A stretch of DNA of 64,000 nt from contig JAALGY010000038.1 of assembly GCA_032358165.1 (NCBI GenBank), positions 2,542,001 through 2,606,000 of the forward strand. The letters are read 5' to 3'. Below the pieces are notes generated by a model, which had not been told where the DNA came from, searched no databases, and was given only the letters and a program-made list of their open reading frames with translations. Positions 51,401 to 61,736 of the stretch are shown here, one piece after another. Both the position numbers and the translations under genes were made by a program. The DNA comes from Diplosphaera chodatii (Eukaryota > Chlorophyta > Trebouxiophyceae > Prasiolales > Stichococcaceae). Every line of letters begins with the position of its first letter. Within the stretch, counting starts at the first letter, position 1.

Positions 51401-52200
51401 GTCGCTTGCAGGATGCGGTCTGCGGGCATGACAACCTGCTGCCGAAGCTGTGCTGTGTCGAGCCTCCAGCTGCAGTGGTGCTGTGCACGCGGCTCTGGGT
51501 TGTGCTGCCGCAGCGACTGCTTGTGGCACTTGATACTCTTGGCGACTGATGCAAACGTGCCGAGACTGTCTGCTGCACCCTCAGCAGTCCCTAAACCCTG
51601 TTCCTGCGCGCTGCAGCCTGAATGCGCTGTGGACTTCAGCGCCCAACCCGCACGACCTGACCGGCGCCGTGGTGCGCCCTAAACCCTACACCCTCCCGCC
51701 GCTAGCACCCCCTGAAACGCTCTGGAAAGCAGAACCCTCGCTCTGGCTGTGCATGCCAGGCCAGCAGCAGCACGGTTTGCAGCACGGCAGCCACAGCTGT
51801 CACGCTGCGTGTCAGCTGTCTGACCCCGTGCACCGCGGGCTGACCTTCGCCTTGAGGCTGCGCATCCTCACCATATCCCGGGCTGCCGGTCTGCAGGTGG
51901 CTGGGCCGGACAGGGACGACCGCTATGACGACGTGCGGGCGGACAACAACTCGCGCGTCTGCCTCAACAACAACGCGGCCTTCACAGGTGCGCAACTGAG
52001 ACCCTGAAACCCCACTGCCACCCGCCATGCCAAGTCCAGCAAGTCTGCGGGTCGCATGCTCCATCAGAATTTCCATGTGGTGCTGTCCTGTTGCTACAGG
52101 GGTGCTGGCGGGCATGCTGGAGCTGGGCGGCGGCCACTGGGCCGACTGCGTGTCCACCCCCGTGGTGTTCTGGCAGACCAACCGCAAGCCGGTCAGCTGA
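42419..52200 (+). CDS. Cellulose-synthase-like GT2 fused to a GH9 (endoglucanase-family) domain
   Basis: 33 exons give about 1185 aa: 42419-42511, 42701-42892, 43317-43488, 43643-43745, 43956-44077, 44290-44381, 44574-44658, 44825-44979, 45134-45196, 45320-45437, 45594-45689, 46051-46177, 46371-46476, 46601-46630, 46755-46859, 47041-47171, 47333-47426, 47549-47640, 47863-47999, 48274-48369, 48679-48821, 48992-49082, 49180-49254, 49405-49476, 49652-49760, 49876-50062, 50238-50333, 50541-50645, 50923-51021, 51272-51396, 51617-51671, 51897-51987, 52100-52200. After a disordered N-terminus and two helices comes a GT2 domain (about 228-508) with all processive motifs: DDGKD (D281), NGKSGNLNN, FDADQV (D344/D346), MGEDVA (D434) and QKSRW (470-474). 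About five helices follow. Exon 20 carries the end of the last helix and the GH9 start (LLFYEAHRIG). The GH9 part (about 705-1185) shows WRGGS, LVGGYMDFGD, ANYLIKAH, VYTMDASHPGADV, AANAAWLARLWGG and AASCP. It probably makes a beta-glucan at the plasma membrane. The exon 18 donor and the choice of ATG are uncertain. Confidence 0.88.
43746..43787. repeat. Short tandem repeat in intron 4 of the GT2-GH9 gene
   Basis: Two near-identical units of about 20 bases (GTGTACCxATGATTACGGG) follow the exon 4 donor directly, the first unit overlapping the donor. Confidence 0.7.
51677..51694 (+). repeat. Interstitial CCCTAAA-type motif in GT2-GH9 intron 31
   Basis: CCCTAAACCCTACACCCT lies six bases after the exon 31 donor. 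A second CCCTAAACCCT is at 51589-51599 in the previous intron. Confidence 0.6.
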
Positions 52201-52813
52201 GCGGGGGCGGCCGAACGGGAGCAGCTGCGGCGGCGGCTGGAAAGCGCGGGCAGCCCCTGCCGGCTGCGCTGCACAGCCCTGCATGGCATTGCCGCAGGGA
52301 GCACGGGCAGTTGACGTGGGGTGATCCTTCATCCCTGTCACGGCGAAGTCGGGAAGGTCTGGGGTCTCAGGGAACGATCCGCTCTTTTGCAAGGACGCGG
52401 CAGGCTGAGGCCGTGCTTGCCATGCATGCACTGCTAATCGTTGGGCAGGCTTTCGGCGCTGAAGCTGTGTGCAGAGGTGACCGCAAGATGACAGGGCTGT
52501 GCCTGAGATGGGTTGTTGAGTCACAAGCTCATGAACAACCACGCACAACTTGCTTTGATGACTACGCAGACCAGACCGACAATGTGCCTATGAATCTCAA
52601 TCACATGGCATAACGGTGACCTTACCAAGCCTTCACATCCGCTGTCCTGTGCCAGCACACCCTCCTCATCCCACAACTATAGTCACCAAAACACAACAGG
52701 AACTGACATGTGGCAACTCGTATGTCACTAGCAGGCAATAAGAACTCACGTACGTCAACACATGCATGTCACGACCGTGGCCACTGGAGGGCACATCACA
52801 CACCTTGCGCAAC
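52201..52813. other. Convergent intergenic region: 3' UTRs of GT2-GH9 (+) and acyl-CoA reductase (-)
   Basis: The two stop codons are 613 bases apart and face each other. No TGTAA motif and no extra gene was seen. An AT-richer stretch lies near 52530-52750. Confidence 0.5.
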
Positions 52814-55800
52814 TCAAGCGCTGCTGCCTGGTCCCTTGTCGGGCTCTCGTGGCGGGATCAGCACGAAGCCCGCATCGGCAGCAGCACCGCTGCTGGGCGG
52901 CTGCCGCAAGCAAAGGGCTGCAGCGCCCGCGACATACATCCGCAGGTACCGCCGCCACCCCGCCTTCCCGGTGGCCGCGGCGGCCTCGCCAGCAGACACT
53001 GCTGCGGCTGCCTGCATGTCGAGCTCGGCCGCCGAGGCTGCCTGGACCGCGCCGGCTGCGGCTGCGCTGTTGCCGAGCGCTGCTGTGGCAGGGGGCGTCG
53101 CTCCCAGATCCACCCAGGAGTCATCCGAGTCCGGCGGCTGCCCTGTAGCATCTTCACGCTCATCCTGCAGCACAGACGGCAGCAGTTTCTCAAAACATCT
53201 GGCTCCTTGCATAGCTACGATCACGGTTGGCCGCTGTCGTCCAAGCAGTTGCCATTCAAGGTTTGAGACAGATATAGGCTGACGCCGAGAACACTGCACG
53301 CCAATCTGCGGACCACCTGCTGCTGCTGCTGCTGCCCGGCGGCCCAGGCGGCGGCGTCCCACAGGGGCCGGATGGCACCGCGCTCTGCCGCCGGCAGCCG
53401 GGCCGACAGCGCCGCTGTGCCGCTGGTGTCGAAGCGCAGGTCGAAGTCCAGCCGGGGGTGGTTGAACGTGCGCACCGCCTGCAGCAGGGGGCCCAAAGTG
53501 GGTTTTTAAGTGTGAAACGAGGTTTCGTGTCGCACCGTAGTCTGTCTGTGATGGAAGTAGCCTGCACAGAGTTGCACTCTGCCATCGTGGGGTGCTGCGA
53601 GCATGCACGTTTTCAGGACGCTCGGCAACACGGTACTCAGGTACGCAGAAGTCAGGCGCGCATAAGAGGAAAAAATGTCATAGAGCGCACCGTCCAGGCC
53701 CCCAGGAGGCTGCGGGCGGCCTTGCCGTGCCCGCTCAGCCACAGCAGCGCGGCGACGGCGCCGAACTTCACCGCCGCCAGGACGTCCAGCAGCGCCGCCT
53801 CAGCGGAGTTGCCGACGATGCGCATCTGTGGCGCGGGCACAGCCACACTCGACCGCCTGTCGCTGAGCAGCTCGGAGGGAGGATCCTAAGATGGGTGCGA
53901 CCATCACCTCGCGCCAGTGTCAACCAGTTGCATGTCAGGGATCCTTTGCAGGCGGCCTCGCCCCCAGGAGCGATTGCCAAGCAGGGTGTCCAAGCTGATT
54001 CGATAGCTTCTGCAGCCTTTGAACATGTGTATGCACCCGCTCGGGAAGGTGGCTGCGGAAGGAGCGCTGCGCCGGATAGTCGCTGAAGTACCCGCGCACC
54101 TGCCGAGCAACCGGGCCAAAATGTGCGTTTACAGCATACAGCTTGCTGGGAGCTTGATCTCCATAAGCATATTCCGATCCGACCACGCCCCAGAACAGCG
54201 GCAGCGCGCCTCCTGGTAGAAGCGGCCCGTCACCAGCGGCGCGGCGCTTGTGGAGGTGCCGACATGCAGGATGGGCGGGGGCGATGGCGGCAGCCCGCCG
54301 TCCTGCACGTGAAAGGTGTATGGCCTGTGAGCGCTCACCTGTGCAGCGCATGCAGGCGGCGGATGGTGTCGTCCAAGTCTGAGTCTGTGAACCCGGGGCA
54401 CTTTCACTTCTCGAACACAAGCTTCTGGAACACAAGTCTGAACATATCAACAATTACCCAAGACAGGCCAGCCCATGCAGCCCAGTTGCAGCAGCTGGGC
54501 CTCAGCGGCCGCCGCCGCCTGACCCACCTGTATGACTGCCGCCGCCGCCAGGAGGATCGCCGACGCAACGGCGTCGCCAGGCACCACGTCCATCACCGAC
54601 CCGGGGCGGTGGCGGCTGAAGGTCCAGATGCCGGTGCCGATGGCGAGCGCGGCGCCCGTGGTGCCCGTGCGGTTGCCCACATACCTGCGAAGGGAAAAGG
54701 TTCAGGGTCCGCGGTGGACGGCCCTGCAAGCCATACTGGCTGACTGTTTCAGCGCAACAACGTTGCTGTCTTGATGGTGTCTTGTGGCTGTCTTGTGAGA
54801 ATGTGCAGGACTACTGCATCGGCTGTCAAGGGGAATCGCGTGCTGCTTCAGCAGCGCAGCTCTGTCAGGAGGCCGTCTTGGTGCTGTCTGGAGGCTGTCT
54901 TGTGACAGCGTGCAGGACTACTGCATCAAACGCTCAAGAACCCAGAGTGGTGTGCACCTGCAAAGTGGTCCAGAGGCTGTTCCAATAGTTCCGAATACGG
55001 ACCCTGGTTCCAACACGGTGCAGGACTACAGCACCATGTGGTACAGAACCTGCAACCCATATCGCAGTAATGATGTGTATGGAGTCGCGCACCCTGGGTA
55101 TGGCGCTCCCGCCACGGCGCCGACGATCGCGGGCCGCACCAGCGCCGCCGGCAGCCCTGCGGCGCAGCGCTCCGCCACCAGCCGCTCCGCCAGCCACTTG
55201 CTGAGGCAGTAGGGGTTCGGGAACGCCAGCGCCGCCGCCAGCGCCTCTGCCTGTGCCGCTGTCAGTGAATCGAGGCGCTGTGCGAAGCTGGCGTGCTGTA
55301 TGGGCTGCCCGCCCTCGTCGTACGCTGCATACAGGCGCTCGGCCACCCTGGAGCCCTGCGGCTGGTGGCCGTTGACAAAGGCTGTCGACACGTGCACGAA
55401 TGCCCGCAGCTGCGGCAGCGCCTCTGCCAACGCCAGCACCTCCGATGTTGCATGGTAGTTGTGCCGCAGCGACTCCTGGACCGGGGATGTGAAGCAGACG
55501 GACGCCGCCGCGTGCACGGCCACGCTGCAGCCCGCCAGCCGCCGCATGTCCGCGCCGCTGAGGCCGCACCCCGGCCGCAGGATGTCCCCCTCCACCACCG
55601 CCACCTGCATTAGGGAAACTCAGGCATCTCCGCCTGTGCAAGTGAGATAGAAGATGAAAATGCGCCTGCTTATGCCGACATGCGTAGTCAGCTGCAGCAT
55701 GCTCTGGGGTCCACAGGTGGCCAGTTGGGCCGCTGCAGGGGGTGCCCTGCAGCGCTGGCACGGTGCCTTGCTCCTGCTAAGCCCAGTGCCTGATGGTGTG

Positions 55801-56271
55801 GCGCAGCGCAGCCGCAAACGATCTGGTGCAGCAGATGGGCGCTTCAAGGCACCAAATGGACACGCCAAGCAGACCACAGACCCTGTTCGCTGCACCTTCT
55901 GGCAGTCACAACATGGCGTAGCGGCATGGGAGCGTTGCTGTCCCAGTGATGAGGCCGAGATGCTCGTATTTCCCTCTTTGGTAGCTGATCTTGGGACCTC
56001 GATTGCGCATTCAACCAGCCTCCGCACGCACCTTTTCCAGCACCCCCGGCTGCCCCCACAGCAGGTGGAACAGGCCGCTGTCCAGCAGCCGCCGCAGGCG
56101 CTCTGGCGGCGAGCGCCCCTGCTGACACCGCACCAGCACGTACACCCTGTCCACATCGGGGCACACGCGCAGCAGCTGCTCCAGCACCAGGCTGCCGACG
56201 TAGCCCGTGGAGCCGGTGAGCAGCACGCTGCGGCCGGCGAAGGCGGCGGCCACCGACAGGGGCTCTGCCAT
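52814..56271 (-). CDS. Alcohol-forming fatty acyl-CoA reductase
   Basis: FAR enzymes reduce acyl-CoA with NADPH to fatty alcohol for wax or ether-lipid synthesis. Eight exons (56271-56032, 55604-55093, 54684-54528, 54302-54210, 54099-54037, 53825-53691, 53478-53317, 53164-52814) give 570 aa. The N-terminal Rossmann domain starts VLLTGSTGYVGSLVLEQLLR (GxxGxxG type), followed by VYVLVR, VVEGDIL, VAVHAAASVCF, FVHVSTAFVNG, the catalytic YCLSK (YxxxK) and LVRPAIVGAVAGAPYPGY. The C-terminal part is weaker, with helix-rich sequence (AALLDVLAAVKFGAVAAL) and a WRRYLRMYVAG segment in the place of the FAR_C domain. Exon 4 must end at GAG|GCGCGC, a GC donor, since no GT donor keeps the phase into VRGYFSDYP. 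A broken copy of exon 1 lies at 63165-63755. Confidence 0.87.
54779..54928. repeat. Direct repeat in acyl-CoA reductase intron 2
   Basis: Two copies of a unit of about 43 bases (about 54779-54821 and 54886-54928) share GGCTGTCTTGTGA and GTGCAGGACTACTGCATC. A third partial copy, GTGCAGGACTACAGCACC, lies at 55019-55036 within the same intron. Confidence 0.75.
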
Positions 56272-57100
56272 CGCGGCAGGCGGGCGCCTGCCGCGGGGCT
56301 GGCTTTGCAGCGACTAAAGTGCTGTAGTTGCCAACTAGGGGGCGTTGCAAATGTGATTTCTGCTCATGATGCCATAGCGCAGAGTGCTTGGCCCTATACC
56401 GCAAAAAGATGCAGAGTGTTCCAAGGCTGCACCTGGTGAACCATGCTGTTTCTGCACTTCCACAAAAAGGGTCGCGCAGCACGCAAAGCAAGCAGCAGCA
56501 CCTCAGCAGCACTGCAGGAGGTGAGGCCCTGCTGCGAATGTGTCTGATCTGCACAGCAAATCTCACGCGCTTGCTATCAACCAGGCCATTTTGTACGGGC
56601 ATGGCTGTACTGCAGGAAGCGATGCCAAATGCTTTGGGCCGACAATGGACCGCCTCGGTCTTATACTAGGGGTGGAAGTGAAAGAACTTCTTTGACAAAC
56701 CCTACTTATACGTTGGTCTCAGGACCACGTGAAGGCAACGAAAAGCAACGTTTCCCAAAGGCTTCACCCTTCGTTGTCTGAAGCTTCCTTCAGCAGCTGA
56801 TCACCTGTGATGCAACGTACCACTGCTACCAAGCATATATATGTCCCCAAGCTCAGGGCAACAGCACGTATGAGTGCCCCTTCATCTGCTGATAGATGGC
56901 GCTCGGCCTCCCTGATGAGGCAACTTCTATCAGCCTGAGGCTTTGCAGGCCGCACAATTGCTGCAATATGTACTGACTTCGTTGACACATATGCTGTCCC
57001 AAGAGTAGATGCAACAGTAGGAGTCGACGCTGCAGATCTTGTCCACACGGGTTGCACGAACCTGCTGCTGGAAACCGGGCTGGCGCCGGTTGTGCACATG
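56272..57100. other. Intergenic between acyl-CoA reductase and PA14 gene (both -)
   Basis: Contains the acyl-CoA reductase promoter side and the PA14-gene 3' flank. A long open reading on the minus strand (56764-57363) overlaps the last PA14 exon in another frame and shows no family motif, so it is not called. Confidence 0.45.
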
Positions 57101-60100
57101 TTATGGGGCATGTTGCTCGAGCAGCTGCAATCCCGCAGCTTGTATTGGCCCTGCAACAGGCACGGACACCAGGATCCCCTTGCTGGCGTGCCCAATGCCG
57201 CAGTGCAGCGCGACAGTAGTTGTTGAGGACCACTTTGAGGCATGCAGCCTCCAAACAAGGCAGGCCTTCTCGTACGGGCTGATGTATGGTGGGATGCCCT
57301 GTGCTGGGGGGCGATAGATGATACGCACGGTCGGCGCAACACAGCACATGCCACTACATACAATCAGCTTCACATCCACCTGCGCTGTCTCTACCCGTTC
57401 TGCTGGTGCAGCAGTATTCTTCAATCCCTTCGACTGAGCAGAGTACACATTCACCCGCCGGCGCTTGATCACGCCTTGCTACTCATGTGCACCTGAAACC
57501 TGCAACCGCTGGGCAGGCCTGCCTACCCTGTGTCGCCGCTACCATCCTGTTGATGTACCATCTACACCATGTTGGGTTGCGGTCATGCCCGCCCCAGAAC
57601 TTCGTATATCACGTATCCAAGTGGCGCCACGCAAGAGCTGGCTTTCACTTTTTAGGGTTTCCTTCTCAGTACGCACAACCTACCGCTATGCAGTGCTTTT
57701 CGCCTACCGGCACAGACTGACGTACACACATAATGATCCTGGATCCTAACGCAATACTGCCATCCTGCCTGCTCCGCCCAATGCCAACGCACGCGGGAAA
57801 GGACGCCGAGTGCGTCAGCGCTTCACAGGCGGCGTAGGCGCCGCTGCTCACGCTGGCACGCAGAAGGCAGACTTGGGGACCGCCCGGTACGCTGCCCCGC
57901 CCACTGCACACAGCGGAGATGCCATCAGCGTTCTCGAAAGGCCGCCGCAAAGGCGTGCGTTCCCATACACATGCTGTCAACCGCACAATGAGTGCTATCG
58001 CTTGGGTAAGGTAGCGACCGCCAGCACGGCATCGGCACGCTGGTGTCTGGGGAGGTGTGGTGTGCGCCTACCGACTGGCTGAGGGCCGGTGCTGCCCAAG
58101 AGCCGCCGGCGGCCAGTGGGGCACGAGTCCGGGGTGGTGTCGATGTCTGTTCCATTCCAGTTCCTGCAGATTCAGGACAGGTATGGCCTTGCGCATGCAT
58201 GCTCGACGATGCTTTGAACAACACGGCAAGGTCGGCTGGCTCATTGAGCCTCCTACATTGAGCTGCAGCATGGGGCGGTTCACAATTCCGCACTGTCAAC
58301 CCGACGCACCAGAGTATCACCAGAGCTGTGTCACCGCCGTTTGAGTAATGCTGAACGTCGAAGGCATGCACACCTGCGCATGGGACACATCGTGGGCTTT
58401 TGATCCAGCCAGCAAGCTCAAGGCCTGCTGTATCACGACAGGCAGACAGGCGGGGCCTGACCCTGATGATACGCCGCAGTACGTGCATGGGGTGGAATGC
58501 AATACAGCTTCAGCATGCCAAATGCAAGCATGCACCATTCGATGGGGTTGAACGTGCCTGCTGTCAAAAACACGGAGCCCTTTGGTATTGGTGCAAAGTA
58601 AACATTGGAAGCGCCGGTCTTCTCCAAGACAACACCATCTGCGAGGTTTTGACAATCGAGTCCATACACTCGTCCTACTGGCGTGCCATATGCTAATGCA
58701 GCGCACAGCGCATCTGGCTACCGAATGCCGAAGCTGCCAGGAAGTACGCAACTCGCCAACTGAGTACGTACCATCAATCTTCAAGCGAACGCCATCGTCC
58801 GCAAAGGCCGCAAAACTATAGGTACCAGACTTTGGTATGTTGATCCCTCCAGTCCACCTGCACCGCAGCGCCATCAAGCTACATACTTGACTTACGCTTT
58901 GGCTACCACTACAGGTGCCTGAGATGTATGTGAGCGCACATGGTCGGGTCAGGACGAGGAGGCTACCTCTACGTCAAATGCCAGCCTAGCAACAGAGTCA
59001 TGGGTTGTGGGCGCATGACTGAGCTGTGTGCGGATGCGTGTCCCACTCGTTCACACCCACCGGGTAATGTAGTCCTGTGTAAGCCCTGGAACGAGGAAAT
59101 CGCTGCCGCCATCGGGTGGTGCTCTGTTGCCACCGCCGTAAAACCCGTTGACGGTCGCTGGGCAGGTCCTGTCTGGGTTGAGCGTGTACGCAAGAGCTGT
59201 CGGGCCAATTTGGCCTGTAAGTCGTACAAGTTAAACCCGGTTTACTCCATCTGCACTCCGCTAGCATATGAATGGGTCGGGCACCACTTGGCAGAAGCGC
59301 CTTTTACAAACGAGATACTCATGTAGCGCAACAGCTCGAGTGTGGGACAGGCATGCAGGCGAGGGAATGAATTGCACCGCAGCCTGTTGTGTTGCTGAAG
59401 TCGCAGTAGCCGTTTGTGGGCTCGTCCACCGTCTTCACGATGTGTGGCGTGTTGGGGTCATACCTGCAGGCACATCAAGGAGGAATGATGCACACAGTGT
59501 TGGCCTTCACAACATGCATGCATGCATGCAACATCAAACCAGAGCCACAACGTAACAAGCGCCGCATGCAACCCAGCAGCACGTCACATCATGCCATGTG
59601 TATGCCACTGCTCACGGGCAGTTCGGACAGCCACTGCCGACGGGCAGTGGCGTGTTGTTGGGGCGGGTCGCCGCGAATGCGGCCACGCTGCTGTTGGTCA
59701 AAAAGATGCTCAGGCGCAGACCGCAGACCGGTGGCGGCGGCGGCGGCGGCGGGCTGGGGGGCGGGCGGGGCGGCGGGCGGGGGGGCGGCGGTGATGGTGG
59801 GCGGGGTGGCGGTGGTGATGGGGCTGCAGTCAGGATTGACATTGCTTTTCGGGAACTGCATGCCCGTCAACTTACTCAGCGGCAAGCAGCAGGCGTGAGG
59901 GTGCCATGCCAGTGCTGGACCTGAGGCACAGTATGCAAGGCAGGCGGTTCGAGAGCCCAGATTCAGAGTCAGACTCAGCTCAGGCCTGAGCCGCTTGCAG
60001 GGGCAGAGGCAGCATACTGCTTGGGCGAGGCGGCGTCCCTCACCTGTGCACGTCGTCCGCGCTTGGTTGATGCGGTAACCAGCCGGGCATACCCTGCCGC

Positions 60101-61736
60101 CGCCAGAGTACACAAATTTTGCACTCAAACTCATAGGTGCTGAAAGTAATGCCTGGATGTGCGACACCCAGCTAGCATTGTATCACGGCCACATGGTGTC
60201 TGTGAGCTCTCAGGGGTGGCACACACTCACCGGCAGCTGGTGGCCCCGATGCGGGGGTTCCACCCCCGCCCAGAGCATTTGGTGCACCTGCACACAGGGG
60301 GTGCTATGCTCTGCAAAACAGCCAGAAGCATGGCAGTATTGATGGCTGTGCTAAGTGGCACTGCGGCGTGGTGGAAGTGTGGAAGCAGGGACGTGTCAGG
60401 AGTGCTGCTGCACGCCCTGTAGCCAGGCCGCTGGGCAGGGGCATGGTGGCAGCAGCCAGTCTGGCAGGAAGGACCCACTTGAAGTTGCCGAAGCCCCGCT
60501 TCGCGAAGCCGGGCCTGCAGCTGCGCACGTTCTGTTTGTTGATCCCAGCCAGGGGCTCGACGCCCGGGCGGCACACTGCGGAGGGCATGCATCTAGGGGT
60601 TTCGGCTGCGCCGGTGCCAGAGCGAGTGACGTGACGGATGACATGCCACAGAGAAACCAGCAGCTGCGGACAGTCTGCTGATCATCGCACCCCGTGCACG
60701 TCAGCCGGCAGTGTGCCGTGCGCCGCCACAAACAAAGGGTGACAGCATTGCAGGTCTTTGCAGATTCACATCTGGCCTCTCACCGGCTTCGCCACCCCTC
60801 AACGCCGTCAGCCCCGGGCTGCGGACCTGGGTGCACCTGGACTTTGCCACGCTGATGCCCTTGCTGGTGTTGAACGTGCAGCGCAGGCACCGCCAGTTGT
60901 GTGCCTGCAGCATCACGAGCGCATTCAAGCCCCCGCTGCGGCCGAAATGCTGGCCATGTGATCCTGCTGATGGTGTGGCCACCGAATCACAGCAAGCACT
61001 TGCTATGCTCTGCCAGTACACCGCAGTGAAGCGTCGCAGCCAGTGCTCTGCTCCCATGAGCGACCGTGAAGCCCCTCACCGTGACGCACTTGGCCTGCAA
61101 GTAGGCCAGAACACCTTGTCATCAGCCTCCACAAAGACCATGGGCTGCACATGTACATGTGCTGAGCGGCCTGTGACGCGCGGGGGTCAATAACCAAAGC
61201 ATAGCTCTTCAGGGCTCACAATCACAATCTCCGAACAGCAGCGAGGGTGTCAGCAGCTCGATGTCAGCAGAGCAAGAAAACCAGCTCACTATGTAGGCCT
61301 CGACCGGGGTGCACTTGCCGCGCGTCTTGCCAGTCTTTGGGTTCCTCTCGCACCGCCGCAGCAAATCATTGGCCTGGTACGCCCCAGGACTTGCTTAGTT
61401 ACATGATTCCAAGCTGTATCGTCACAACGCAGACCAGTGTGGGGTGCCGAGTCAGCCTGTCAGCCACGCACTGCAGCATGCGCAGCAGGTGGGGACTACT
61501 TTGAACAGTTGAAGACCAGCTCCCAGTCGCTTGGGTGCAGGGCATTGACGCGCTCAGCACAACTGTTCAAGGATGTCCAAGAGTCAAACCCTTACCTCCC
61601 TGTCGCTGCGGGCGGCAAGTCTGGCAGTAGACACGCTCGTGGCTGGGCCCGCCGCCGCAGCGCCCACCCAGCAGCACAGCAGCAGCAGCAGCAGCGCCAG
61701 CGGCGCCGCTGGGGCCTCCCGCTGGCCTTTGAGAAC
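57101..61736 (-). CDS. Secreted Cys-rich, Ser/Pro-rich, PA14-domain protein (cell-wall type); 5' end unresolved
   Basis: 17 exons, all GT-AG and all in phase, encode about 605 aa: 61736-61596, 61552-61500, 61389-61290, 61144-61080, 60935-60837, 60771-60650, 60575-60479, 60287-60231, 60093-60044, 59823-59616, 59463-59378, 59214-59061, 58857-58772, 58638-58536, 58163-58072, 57903-57852, 57353-57101. The first exon begins in phase after an acceptor and encodes a signal-peptide core (APLALLLLLLCCWVGAAAG); the exon with the start ATG was not found. A Cys-rich region follows with CxxC and CxPG units (CTGCDDQQTVRSC, CRPGFAKRGFGNFKCTKC, RVCPAGYRINQARTTC), like ephrin-receptor/EGF-like modules. Then a PPSPPPP linker of about 35 residues, typical of hydroxyproline-rich algal wall proteins. 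A PA14-type carbohydrate-binding fold follows: VNGFYGG, ITRWTGGINIPKSGTYSF, FADDGVRLKID, GSVFLTAGTFNPIEW. Ligand and role are unknown. Confidence 0.72.
59787..59822 (-). repeat. Pro-rich coding tract (start of the PPSPPPP linker)
   Basis: CCN-rich sequence in exon 10 of the PA14 gene, continuing to about 59725, encodes alternating SPPPP and RPPP units. In green algae such tracts are hydroxylated and glycosylated wall-protein linkers. Confidence 0.7.

Noticed and set aside
56764..57363. 200-codon open frame on the minus strand beside the reductase gene
   Set aside because: Overlaps the last PA14-gene exon in another frame and cannot be reached from the upstream exons in phase. No family motif, so not called.
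59516..59531. TGCATGCA-type repeat resembling a palindromic site array
   Set aside because: TGCATG is abundant throughout the introns of this window, so a short run of it is not specific.
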